Assembly: GCF_963259705.1 (NCBI RefSeq)
Contig: NC_081842.1
Span: 61,640,787 to 61,704,786 of the forward strand
Source of the DNA: Myotis daubentonii
Lineage: Eukaryota; Chordata; Mammalia; Chiroptera; Vespertilionidae
Direction of reading: 5' to 3'
Length of the DNA: 64,000 bases
A program made the position numbers and the translations under genes. Below are positions 48,086 to 57,780 of the stretch, piece by piece. Within the stretch, counting starts at the first letter, position 1, and each line of letters starts with the position of its first letter. Below the pieces are notes generated by a model, which was given only the letters and a program-made list of their open reading frames with translations, did no database searches and was not told the DNA's origin.

Positions 48086-49663
48086 AAGGACGCTAGCATT
48101 TCTTCTCCCTTTTCACTCTCGGCGAGAGGTGGAAATACATCCTGTTTCCTGCCTAACTTCTGGAGTTAAACTTCTTGGGGTCAAATCCTGGCCTTGGCAT
48201 TTCTGTAGTCCCCCCAATGATTTTGATTTGAAGCCTGAATATAAAATCAGATGGACTGGTAAGAGAATTTAATTTGTCCGCATGGATACTCTATCCTGCA
48301 TGGAAAATAAATCATAGTAGATTTTAGAAACCGTGGAGCTCTAACTTTAGCCTGTATCCCTAGAAATTATTTGTAAGATGATCATCACAAAATTAACTTG
48401 CATACTCCTTAAACTGTATATAATATTTTGGCCTATAGGAACCTGGCTTGAATTATTTAAATGCCCAGAAGGGACAACCCAGTCATCGTCAACATTTGAG
48501 ATGTGGGTTTGCCATCTAGTGGGCATCTTTGAATCTGTATGCATTAGAGACACCCACACAGTTTCCATCAATGGCTCTTAATCTTTCTCCCTCATCCTGA
48601 ACAGCTAAAGGTCAAACGATATTTTGGACACATCACTGTTTGTGAAAGTGTCCTAATTTATATGTATCAGGAGTATTAGAATGCTTTACTAGTATGATGG
48701 GTGTGCTTGTGGAATAATAGCACCACATGAAGAGTTCTTTCAAACTACATGGACTCCTGCACACCTGCTTTCTTGCTCCCGTTTGAGAATTACCAATCTG
48801 GAGAAGAAGGTAGAAAGAAATATCACCACTATAAAGGCATAGTGCCTACTCCCTGGTAGATACCCAGTAAACATTTTCTTCTTCTTCTCCCCACTCTCTC
48901 CCATAAAAGCTGAATTCCAACTTACAGTTCAACAGTTCCATGTGGAGGAGAAACCAAGATGGCGGCGTAGGTTAACGCAGGAGATCGCTGCCTCGAACAA
49001 CCACTTCAGAGATATAACTAAAGGACAGAACGGACATCATCCAAAACCACAGGAAGGCTGGCTGACTGGAAATTCTACAACTAGGAGGAAAGAGAATATC
49101 ATACCCAGACTCAGAGGAGGCGCAGTGCTGAAGTGAAATACTCAGGTGCGGAGTGCGCACGCGGAGCGGGCTGGTGGCGGAGGGCGCGGTTGTTGTTTTC
49201 AATCGGGAGGGAGTTTCAGACTCTGAGCTCCAGATCCGGGCGAGTCTCTGGGGACCAAGACTCAAACGCGAGAAGCGGGACTGTCTGGCTTCGGTCGGAA
49301 CTCGAAGGCAGCTTTCTCTCGGAGGTTTGCAGCCATTGCTGGGACTCTGAGAGGCAGAGCCCCTGGGGAAGGAACTGAGAGCAGCCATAACTGCTCGCTC
49401 CGGCCAGCCCTGTAGATCCCCTGGGACCCGCCCCGCCCAAGCCCTGCGCAGAACCATTTGCCGGATAGCCTCAGGCAAAGGCTAGATTAGCACCGCCTTA
49501 GAGATCCAGCACAGAAGCCCTCCCACTGCAGACCCAGCGGACTCTCATAGCCAGTTAGCCTGGAGGTCAAATCACCCCCGGTATTGCTGACATCAATCAA
49601 GGCTTAAAGGCAACAAGACTGCACACAAAGACCACTAGGGGGTGTACCAAGAAAGCATAAAAA

Positions 49664-50554
49664 ATGCGGAGACAAAGAAACAGGACAAAACTGTCAATGG
49701 AGGATATTGAGTTCAGAACCACACTTTTAAGGTCTCTTAAGAACTGTCTAGAAGCTGCCGATAAACTTAGTAAGGCCCTCGAAAAGACTGGTGAGACCGC
49801 CGATAAATGTTGTGAGATCCTCAAGAAATCTAATGAGACCCTCGATGCTATATTGGGGAACCAACTAGAAATTAAGCATACACGGACTGAAATAACGAAT
49901 ATTATACAGACTCCCGACAGCAGACCAGAGGAGCGCAAGAATCAAGTCAATGATTTGAAATGTGAGGAAGCAAAAAACATCCAATGGGAAAAGCAAAATG
50001 AAAAAAGAATCCAAAAATGCGAGAATAGTGTAAGGAGCCTCTGGGACAGCTTCAAGCGTACCAACATCAGAATTATAGGGGTGCCAGAAGATGAGAGAGA
50101 CCAAGATATTGAAAACCTATTTGAAGAAATAATGACAGAAAACTTTCCCCACCTGGTGAAAGAAATGGACTTACAGGTCCAAGAAGCGCGGAGAACCCCA
50201 AACAAAAGGAATCCAAAGAGGACCACACCAAGACACATCATCATTAAAATGCCAAGAGCAAAAGACAAAGAGAGAATCTTAAAAGCAGCAAGAGAAAGAA
50301 ACCCAGTTACCTACAAGGGGATACCCATACGACTGTCAGCTGATTTCTCAACAGAAACTTTGCAGGCCAGAAGGGAATGGCAAGAAATATTCAAAGTGAT
50401 GAATACCAAGAACCTACAACCAAGATTACTTTATCCAGCAAAGCTATCATTCAGAATTGAAGGTCAGATAAAGAGCTTCACAGATAAGGAAAAGCTAAAG
50501 GAGTTCATCACCACCAAACCAGGATTATATGAAATGCTGAAAGGTATCCTTTAA
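49664..50554 (+). CDS. LINE-1 ORF1-type RNA-binding protein, intact, 296 aa
   Basis: Nucleic-acid chaperone that trimerises and coats LINE RNA in the cytoplasm. Residues about 10-125 are charged and heptad-rich (coiled coil). An RRM runs from about 133 to 212, with its first strand at NIRIIGVPE (134-142) and a later strand at RHIIIKMPRAKDKERILKAA (190-209). The C-terminal domain (216-296) contains YKGIPIRLSADFSTETLQAR and LQPRLLYPAKLSF. It is shorter than human ORF1p (338 aa), mainly in the N-terminal region. The frame is open from ATG to stop at 50552-50554, which suggests a young copy. Host function is not implied; no neighbouring host gene relates to it. Confidence 0.93.
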   Translation: MRRQRNRTKLSMEDIEFRTTLLRSLKNCLEAADKLSKALEKTGETADKCCEILKKSNETLDAILGNQLEIKHTRTEITNIIQTPDSRPEERKNQVNDLKCEEAKNIQWEKQNEKRIQKCENSVRSLWDSFKRTNIRIIGVPEDERDQDIENLFEEIMTENFPHLVKEMDLQVQEARRTPNKRNPKRTTPRHIIIKMPRAKDKERILKAARERNPVTYKGIPIRLSADFSTETLQARREWQEIFKVMNTKNLQPRLLYPAKLSFRIEGQIKSFTDKEKLKEFITTKPGLYEMLKGIL

Positions 50555-50948
50555 GAAGAGGAAGAGGAAGAAAAAAGTAAAGATACAAATTATGAACAAC
50601 AAATATGCATCTATCAACAAGTGAATCTAAGAATCAAGTGAATAAATAATCTGATGAACAGAATGAACTGGTGATTATAATAGAATCAGGAACATAGAAA
50701 GGGAATGGACTGACTATTCTTGGGGGGGAAAGGGGTGTGGTAGATTCGGGAAGAGACTGGACAAAAATCGTGCACCTATGGATGAGGACAGTGGGTGGGG
50801 AGTGAGGGCGGAGGGTGGGGCGGGAACTGAGAGGAGGGGAATTATGGGGGGGGGCAAAAGAGGAACAAATGTAATAATCTGAACAATAAAGATTATAAAA
50901 AAAAATCAATAAAATATATTTTTTTAAAAAATTAAAAAAAAAATTAAA

Positions 50949-50968
50949 TTTCACTGCTTGCTTACCTT
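50949..50968 (+). other. Apparent 3'-transduced segment of the HAL1 insertion
   Basis: A non-LINE stretch (TTTCACTGCTTGCTTACCTT) lies between the LINE's own A-rich end (50895-50948) and a second, purer poly-A (about 50969-50984), all inside the target duplication. This is the layout left when transcription reads past a weak poly-A signal into flanking DNA of the source copy. Confidence 0.65.
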
Positions 50969-51001
50969 AAAAAAAAAAAAAAAACAAAACAGTTCCATGT
51001 G

Positions 51002-51936
51002 CATTTGGTGTGTGAAGCATTACTCTATGTGTGAAGTCCTTGGCTCAGCGAATACAAAGATGAGTACAACTTGGCTTCTGTGTTAAGATGCTTACAGTAG
51101 AGAAACTGCCAGCTTTGTAACTAAATTCCATCAGGTTATGTCGCAAGTGTTTTTTTGGGGGTAGAGTTTTTGGAAATTAGCATTTGGGTTTTTTTTTTTG
51201 CTTTTTTAGAAATAACATGACAGTAATGCTAGTTCCCCAGACTAAGAAGAAAGACCCTTGGACATCGGGAAAGGCTTGATTTACATTTATATTTGAATGG
51301 CAGGGACTGAGAAGTGAATAGGCACAGTAAGGGAAGTAGGAGTACAGTCGAGCGTGATTTATGGAAGTTTGGGGAGAGGACAGAGATTTGGGAGCTGCTA
51401 TTATGTGGTGTGAGATATTGAGAGAGGGTAATAGACAGAAGATCTGAAGAGGTTTTGTTATATATTATGAGTGAAATCCCCCTTTGATGTTTTCATGACA
51501 CCGCAGTAAAGATTTAAATTGCCTCTCTGTTATTTTTGGATGTGGGTTAGTGTTTCCTTGGAAAATATGACTGTGCAGAGGCCAGCTCTGGAAGGGGCTT
51601 AGCTTTTTCTGGAAAACATAAATGTGTAGGCCATAAAACTTTAAAAATAGATACATTATATTTTTCTCATATGCCTTAAACCTAAAATTTAACAAAACTA
51701 AAAAGATAGTTGTATAACGAATACCTATTACAAAAGTAATACGTGCACTTGGTTAAAAAATTCAAAAGGTATAGAATGGTCCCTGGCTGGTGTTGCTAAG
51801 TGGTTAGAATGTTAGCCCGCACACTGAGTGGTCGCAGGTTTAGTTTCTGGCCTAGGGCATGTACCTGGGTTGCAGGTTCCATCCCTGGCCCCAGTCAGGG
51901 TGCATTCAAAGGCAACCAATCGATGTGTCTCTCTAA

Positions 51937-51985
<49 letters not shown>

Positions 51986-52240
51986 ATCCCCTTCTCTCCC
52001 TCCCTTCCACTCTCTCTCAAAAAAATCAATGAAAAAAATATCCTAGATTGAGGATTAACAAAAACAAAACAAGCAAGCACACAAAAAAGGTATAGAATGG
52101 TATCAAATGGAAAAAGGAAGAAGATTCCTGCTTTATTTTTTAAACTTCTCCCTCATCCTCATGTCTTACTACCCAAAGGTAATTACCTTCATGAGTTTGT
52201 TTTTAATTCTTTTTGTAGTTAGTACTATAATTATAAACTC
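51002..52240. repeat. Unique sequence and old L1-like tail interrupted by a VES
   Basis: 51002-51690 is unique. 51690-51763 and 52102-52240 look like two halves of one AT-rich ancient repeat, separated by the SINE at 51781-52084. Confidence 0.4.
51781..52084 (+). repeat. VES SINE with internal (CT)n expansion
   Basis: Head CCTGGCTGGTGTTGCTAAG, a CT run at about 51940-51979, and tail AAAAATCAATGAAAAAAAT...GAGGATTAAC. Perfect 17-bp target duplication ending TATAGAATGGT (51764-51780 and 52085-52101). Confidence 0.95.
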
Positions 52241-52242
52241 TA

Positions 52243-52537
52243 CTAGAGGCCCGGTGCACGAAATTTGTGCATGGGATGTGGTGGCGGGGAGGGTCCCTCA
52301 GCCCGGCCTGCACCCTCTCGCAATCTGGAACCGCTGGCTCCTAACCACTGGCCTGCCTGATTGCCCCTAACCACTCTGCCTGTCTGCCTGATTGCCCCAA
52401 ACTGCTCACCTGCCTGCCTAATCACCCCTAAATGCCTCTGCCTCTGTCCCTGCCACTGTGGCTTCATCCAAAATGACATCCAGAAAGTTGTTCGGCTCTC
52501 TGGTCTAATTAGCATATTACACTTTTATTATTATAGA
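52243..52537 (-). mobile_element. HeliBat-type Helitron, downstream member of a tandem pair
   Basis: Minus strand: head TCTATAATAATAAAAG at 52537-52522, 3' end CCGGGCCTCTAG at 52243 with a GTGCAC hairpin. Directly adjoins the element at 52538-52792. Confidence 0.93.
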
Positions 52538-52792
52538 CTAGAGGCCCGTTGCACGAAGAGATTCGTGCAATAGGCCTTTCCACCCCCTGGCTGCTGGCAC
52601 CAGTTTTCCTCCGGCACCTGGAACCCAGACCTTCGCTCCAGCCGGAGCCTTCAGTCTTTGCTCCACTGCTTCACCCCTATGTATGCAAATTAACCGCCAT
52701 CTTTGTTGGATTAATTTGCATACTCTCCTGATTGGCTGTTGAGTGTAGTGGAGGGATGGTTAATTTACATGTTTGTCTATTATTAGGTAAGA
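52538..52792 (-). mobile_element. HeliBat-type Helitron, upstream member of a tandem pair
   Basis: Minus strand: head TCTTACCTAATAATAG at 52792-52777 and CTAG end at 52538, touching the next element's TC. Interior with GCATACTCTCCTGATTGGC relates it to the elements at 6917 and 53637. The hairpin is interrupted (GCACGAAGAGATTCGTGC). Confidence 0.88.
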
Positions 52793-52951
52793 TGATTATG
52801 CCACTAGTTTTTGATTTATCTAAATTCATGCATCAATTAACAACAGGACATGTTCTGAGAAAGTTAGCTAATTTCATCTTTATGCAAACATCGTAGAGTG
52901 CACTTACACTGACCTACATAGTACTGCACACCTGGGTCCTATGGTATAGCC

Positions 52952-53163
52952 CTGTGGTCAGCAAACTGTGGCTCGCAAGCCACATGCGGCTCTTTGGCCC
53001 CTTAAGTGTGGCTCTTCTTAAGCCTTAGGAGTACCCTAATTAAGTTAATAACAATGTACCTACCTATATAGTTTAAGTTTAAAAAATTTGGCTCTCAAAA
53101 GAAATTTCAATCATTGTACTGTTGATATTTGGCTCTGTTGACTAATGACTTTGCTAACCACGG
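52952..53163. mobile_element. Non-autonomous hAT MITE (212 bp)
   Basis: Left end CTGTGGTCAGCAAACTGTGG, right end GACTTTGCTAACCACGG, inverted. Perfect 8-bp target duplication GTATAGCC at 52944-52951 and 53164-53171. Confidence 0.93.
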
Positions 53164-53636
53164 GTATAGCCTATTGCTCCTCAGCTACAAGCCTGTACAG
53201 CATGTTGCTGTACTGAATACTGTAGGAAATTGTAACACAGTGGTAAGTATTTATGTATCTAAACATATCTAAACACAGAAAAGATACAGAAAAATATGGT
53301 ATAAAAGATAAAATATGGTACACCTGTGCAGGTACCTGTATAGGTACCATGGTTAATGGTGCTTGCAGGATTGGAAGTTACTCTGGGTGAGTCAGGAGTA
53401 AGTGAAGAGTGAATGTGAAGGCCTAGACTATTACTGTATACTACTGTAGACTTTATAAACATAGTACACTTAGGCTACATTAAATTTCTAAAACAACACA
53501 AGATTAATCAAGCTCAAGAGAAAATGTTGCAATCGAGATATGGTAAACAAGAGATGTATGAGGCTCCTGTTGGAGTAACACGGCATACTATTTTACAGCA
53601 AACATTTTTATAAGTAGAAAGAGCACACTCAAATTA

Positions 53637-54089
53637 TCTACACTAATAAAAGACAAATATGCTAATTGACCATACCTTTGCTACACTAATCAGCCAATCA
53701 GAAGAGTATGCAAATTAACCCAACAAAGATGGCTGTTAAATTTGCATACTTCAGGCAGATCCCGCTGCACCGCCCCACTGCGGCAGGCCAACCCCAGCGC
53801 GGGATCCGGGCCTGCCGTGTGTGGCCCGGGGCGGGAGGGTGGGGGGCAGCGCGATCCCGAGCCACTGCCCGCCCCAGCGTGGGATCCGGGCCTGCCATCT
53901 GCGACCAGGGGAGATGGGGCAGGCACCGTGGGATTGGGCATGCCATCTGCCACCAGGGGAGTGGGCCTAAGCCAGCAGGTGGTTATCTCCCGAGGGGTCC
54001 CAGAATGTGAGAGGGCACAGGTTTGGCTGAGGACGCCCCCCCCAACCCCCCGCCACCAGTGCACAAATTTTTGTGCACTGGGCTTCTAG
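53637..54089 (+). mobile_element. HeliBat-type Helitron, upstream member of a tandem pair
   Basis: TCTACACTAATAAAAG start after A53636; end GTGCACTGGGCTTCTAG at 54089. Contains the ATGCAAATTAACCCAACAAAG block shared with 52538-52792. Confidence 0.93.
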
Positions 54090-54465
54090 TCCTATAAAAT
54101 AAAAGTCCAGTGACCGAAATGGTGGAACAACCAAAACGACCAGGAACCAGAACCACCACCACCCTTCACCCAGGCCGGGGGACGTGGGTGGCACCAAGTT
54201 AAGGCCCTCGCCCTGTCAGTCGCCCCCCACACAGAGGGCAACTCACAGTGGGTGCAGGGCCAGCGAGTGGGTGGGAACAGCCGACCTCTCGGTCCCTTCC
54301 TCTGGCCATCAGGCACTGATCCCCTGATGGCGAACGGGGAACTGGGGGTGGGTGGTGGCGGGGGGTGGGCAGGGCCTGCTGTGGACAGACGGGGGAGATG
54401 ACCCTGATCGCAGACCAGCCCTAGGGACCATACTTGAGCATGAATTTTGTGCATCGGGCCTCTAG
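54090..54465 (+). mobile_element. HeliBat-type Helitron, downstream member of a tandem pair
   Basis: TCCTATAAAATAAAAG begins at the base after the preceding CTAG; end CATCGGGCCTCTAG at 54465, then T54466. Host Tigger text resumes on either side of the pair. Confidence 0.92.
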
Positions 54466-54565
54466 TCAATAAATAATATAGTAGAGTAAATACATAAAGA
54501 AGTAGGATAGTTGTTTATTATCATTATCAAGTATTATGCATTGTACGTAATTTTATGTGCTGTAT

Positions 54566-54814
54566 TTTTTTTTAAAATCTTCACCAGAGGATATGCTCAT
54601 TGATTTCAGAGGGAGGGAAAGGGAAGAGAAAGGGAGGGAGGGGTTGGGAGGTAGAGAGAGAGGAGAGAAACATAGATGGTTCACTTCTCATAAGTGCCCT
54701 GATCAGGTATCGAACCTGCAACCTACATATGTATCCTGACTGGGAATTGAACCCATAAACTTTTGGTGGATGGGACAATGCTCCAACCAACGGAGCCATG
54801 CCGTCCAGGGCTGG
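54566..54814 (-). repeat. VES SINE (older)
   Basis: Minus-strand VES within the Tigger relic; head ends CATGCCGTCCAGGGCTGG. Flanks GCTGTAT and GCTATAT may be a worn target copy. Confidence 0.8.
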
Positions 54815-55079
54815 GCTATATGACTGGCAATGCAGTAGGTTTGTTTACATCAGCATCACCACAGGCATGAGTAATGTGTTGTGCTCTGACATCCCTACAC
54901 TGCTGGAACTGTTCAGCTCCATATAACCTCATACATCCACCATTGCATATGCAGTGCCATTGAACTAAATATTATGTGGTGCCTGACTGTTTTTTTTTCA
55001 GTGTCTGTTAACTCCAGGCTCTGAATGATGTGAGATATGGTTCACTAAGCCTCTCTTCATTTCTTTTCCTCTTCATGTG

Positions 55080-55560
55080 CTTGGTTACTTATATTATTTC
55101 CCATTTTTCTTTTGTTATCATTTTAAATTTAAATACTATGCTTAAACTTTGAAATCTTTATTAAGCTTTCTTACTCACTTATAGAAGATTTTTTGCACAT
55201 AAGCCTAACCAATGGACACAGACAACAGGGGGACAAAGACATGAGTAGGAGAGTCACGGAGGGGGTAATGGGGGGATAAGGACACACATGTAATACCTTA
55301 ATCAATAAAGAAATTTAAAAACAAAAAAGAAGATTTTTACACAAGGGATTTAATCCTTTTTCTGTAATATGAGTCATAGTTTCTCCAGATTTATTTGCCT
55401 TTTGACTTTTTAAATGCTTTTGCCATGCAATTTTTAAACGTTTTCAATTTATCCAGATTATAATAACATTTATCCATGTTTTTCCACAGTGCTATGCAAA
55501 GTTTTTAAACTTTGGCATATGTATACACATGTGAAATCATTACCACAATCAAAATCATTA
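55080..55560. repeat. Old L1-like AT-rich sequence, interrupted
   Basis: AT-rich text on both sides of the insertion at 55204-55327 (for example GCCTTTTGACTTTTTAAATG) resembles ancient L1. Family and strand uncertain. Confidence 0.35.
55204..55327 (+). mobile_element. 5'-truncated LINE-1 3' end
   Basis: CCTAACCAATGGACACAGAC, GGGGGATAAGGACACACATG, ACCTTAATCAATAAAG plus A-rich tail. Flanks AGAAGATTTTTTGCACA and AGAAGATTTTTACACAA form a near-perfect target duplication. Confidence 0.88.
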
Positions 55561-55596
55561 CCACATATCCATCACCCCCCAAATTTTCCCCATTCC

Positions 55597-55749
55597 ACCC
55601 TGGCCAGTGTGCTCAGTGGTTAGAGCATTAGTCCATGTACCAAAGGGTCGTGGGTTCAATTCCTGGTCAAGTGCACGTATCTGGGTTGCAGGTTAAATCC
55701 CCAGCCCCAGATAGGGCAAGAGTGTGAGGTAACCAATTGGTGTGTCTTT

Positions 55750-55788
<39 letters not shown>

Positions 55789-55867
55789 ACCCTCTCTCCT
55801 TCCCTTCCACTCTCTCTAAAAATCAATGAAAAAAAAATCCTTGGGTGCGAATTAATAAAACAACAAC
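55597..55867 (+). repeat. VES SINE with internal (CT)n
   Basis: Head ACCCTGGCCAGTGTGCTCAG, CT run at about 55752-55786, tail AAAAATCAATGAAAAAAAA...GAATTAATAAAAC. Target copies AAATTTTCCCCATTCC (55581-55596) and AAATATTCCCCAATCC (55868-55883) differ at two positions. Confidence 0.92.
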
Positions 55868-55884
55868 AAATATTCCCCAATCCT

Positions 55885-56700
55885 CTTTGTTATTACTCCT
55901 TCCTGTATTGCCCAGGCCTCAAACCCCAGGCAAACGTTATGTTTTCTGTTTGATCTGTTTTCTCTCACTATAGATTAGTTTGCATTTTCAAGAGCTTTAT
56001 GTAAGTGGAATCATACAGTATGTTCTTTTTTTCCCCACTCAGCATAATTTTGAGATTCATCCATGTGGTTGCAATAATCAATAGTTCATTTCTTTTTATT
56101 GCTAATTAGAATTCCATAATATGGCTATACCACAATTGGTTTATCAATTAACCTGTTGATGGTTATTTGGGCTGTTTCCAGTTTTTGGTAATTACAAATA
56201 AAGGTATTAAAAACATTCATGTACAAGTCTTTTCTCTTGGGTGAATATCAAGGAGTAAAATGGCTTGATCATATAGTAGGTGTATGTTTAACTTTTTAAG
56301 AAGTTGTCAAAATACGTAGATCCAGTGACTTGGGAGCATGGCTGAATCTCAGAGGGAAGAGGGGTAGGGTTGGGGTGGGAAGAGATGAGTCAAAGAACTT
56401 ACATGCATAACCCATGGACACAGACAATAGTGTGGTAAAGGCCTGGAGTTGGGGTTGGGTTTGGGATGGAGGGGATCAATGGGGGAAAAAAGGGAACATC
56501 TGTCATACTTTCAACAATAAAGAGAAATTTAAAGAAGAAAAAAAAGAAATTTTCAGACTTTCCAAAAGTGTTGTACCATTTTACATTCTCACAGAAATGT
56601 ATGAGAGTTCCATTTGCTTCATATCCTTGCCAATACTTGGTATGGTCAGCCTTTTAAATTTCAGCCATGCTAACTGGGTATGTTTATCTCCCTGTGGCTT
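55885..56700 (-). repeat. Ancient L1M 3' region, split by a younger L1 end
   Basis: Antisense L1M text (CAGCATAATTTTGAGATTC, TTTTATTGCTAATTAGAATT, AAGTGTTGTACCATTTTACA, ATGAGAGTTCCATTTGCTTC) runs on both sides of the insertion at 56314-56543. Confidence 0.75.
56314..56543 (+). mobile_element. 5'-truncated LINE-1 3' end
   Basis: GACTTGGGAGCATGGCTGAA, CCCATGGACACAGACAATAG, then CTTTCAACAATAAAGAG and an A/G-rich tail, related to the end at 55204. Flanks AAGAAGTTGTCAAAAT and AAGAAATTTTCAGACT may be a diverged target copy. Confidence 0.78.
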
Positions 56701-56832
56701 TAAAAAAATTTTTTTTTTGATTTCAGAGATGAAGGGAGTGGGAGAGAGAGATAGAAACAGCAATGATGAGAGAGAATCACTGATCTGCTGCCTCCTGCAT
56801 GCCCTACACTGGGGATCCACACACCGGGGATT
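56701..56832 (-). repeat. VES SINE fragment
   Basis: Tail TTTTTTTTTGATTTCAGAGA through CTCCTGCATGCCCTACACTG; the tRNA-like head is missing. It is replaced by GC-rich sequence (56833-57085) that resembles Helitron interiors and ends near GGTGCATGAATTC, a possible broken Helitron 3' end. Confidence 0.75.
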
Positions 56833-57095
56833 GAGGCTGAAACCATGCCCACTCGCACCGCTACTGGCACTGGCCCCAATCACTCCAAGCTGTCAGTGGG
56901 TGTGAGCGGGGCTGGCGCCATCAGTGGGTGGGACTGGTGGCGGGCGGGAGTGGGGCTACCAACAGACAGGGGACCGGGGGCCATGGCAGGAGGGGCCAGG
57001 CAGGGGCACAGAGGATGGTCTGAGACACGTCCCTGTGCCTACTGCAGCCTCATGGCCCACAGTTCCTTTCAAGGTGCATGAATTCATATATTATA

Positions 57096-57228
57096 TATCA
57101 TATAATATATGATCAGCTTTGATTCTCTATTGCTATATAGCAAATGACCCCAAACTTAGAGACTTAGAAAACAATGTCTCATGATTCTTTGGGTCAATAA
57201 TTCAGGTATGGCACAGTGGGAAGAACTC
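57096..57228 (+). repeat. Direct repeat, copy 1
   Basis: 133 bp, TATCATATAATATATGATC through GGGAAGAACTC. Matches 57781-57913 with five mismatches and no gaps. The text resembles the end of an ancient LTR-like repeat that continues only after copy 2. Confidence 0.93.
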
Positions 57229-57232
57229 CCTA

Positions 57233-57273
<41 letters not shown>

Positions 57274-57283
57274 TCTATCTATC

Positions 57284-57343
<60 letters not shown>
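57233..57343. repeat. Compound (TG)(TA)(CA)(TATC) microsatellite
   Basis: GTGTGTGTATATATA, then CACACACA and about 16 ATCT units, directly before Helitron sequence; the ATCT array may have grown out of the Helitron's own TC..CTAT head. Confidence 0.95.
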
Positions 57344-57344
<1 letters not shown>

Positions 57345-57779
57345 AAATCCTCAGCGATCTTTACAATGGAACGACGGGAATGACCGGTTGGCCAGTCGTT
57401 ATGATGTGCACTGACCACCAGGGGGCAGACGCTCAAGGCAGGAGCTGCCCCCTGGTGGTCAGTGCGCTCCCACAGGGGGAGCACCGCTCAGGCAGAAGCC
57501 AGGCTCAGGCTGGCGAGCGCAGCTGCTGCAGCAGGAGCCTTTCCCGACTCCACGGCAGCATCACCGAATGGCGGCAGCAGGCACAGTGGGCCGGGTTGAG
57601 CATGAGCGGTGTGGCGCCCCGCCCGGTTCTGGCTCCTCCCTGGCCACGTGCTGCTTGGTGCACTGCTACATCCCTGAGGGATCCTGGATTGCGAGAGGGC
57701 GCAGGCCGGGCTGAGGGACACTCACTGCCCCCCCTCTGCCCCCCTCCCCCCAGTACAGGAATTTCGTGCACCGGGCTAG
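57344..57779 (+). mobile_element. HeliBat-type Helitron with CTCF-motif hairpin; 5' end obscured
   Basis: Interior AACGACGGGAATGACCGG; 3' end has hairpin remnant ACAGGAATTTCGTGCAC, then CGGGCTAG, followed by T57780. The 5' TC end is masked by the ATCT array. A 21-bp perfect inverted repeat with a 16-bp loop lies at 57408-57465. Confidence 0.85.
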
Positions 57780-57780
57780 T

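Larger units (their letters stand above)
48945..50987 (+). mobile_element. HAL1-type LINE: 5' UTR, ORF1 and 3' UTR, no ORF2
   Basis: Complete-looking insertion bounded by a perfect 14-bp target duplication AACAGTTCCATGTG (48931-48944 and 50988-51001). It starts with L1-like GAGGAGAAACCAAGATGGCG, carrying a YY1-type CAAGATGGCGGC site (48955-48966), then a CpG-containing 5' UTR of about 720 bp, an intact ORF1, and within about 150 bp a G-rich 3' UTR and AATAAA signal. There is no reverse transcriptase or endonuclease region at all. Elements with ORF1 only are known as HAL1 and must be moved in trans by an L1. The alternative is a plain L1 with ORF2 deleted. Confidence 0.88.
52823..54989 (+). 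mobile_element. Tigger1/MER2-like DNA transposon relic with three younger insertions
   Basis: Left end AATTCATGCATCAATTAAC and right end GTGGTGCCTGACTG are worn Tigger1-type termini. Between them lies Tigger text in order (GTAGAGTGCACTTACACTG, TGTACAGCATGTTGCTGTAC, CTAAACATATCTAAACACAG, TATTATCATTATCAAGTAT, GTAGGTTTGTTTACATCAGC). The transposase region is absent, as in MER2-type deletion derivatives. It is interrupted at 52952-53163, 53637-54465 and about 54566-54814. Confidence 0.85.

Noticed and set aside
57233..57343. CRISPR-like regular array
   Set aside because: It is a compound dinucleotide/tetranucleotide microsatellite without spacers, in a mammalian genome.
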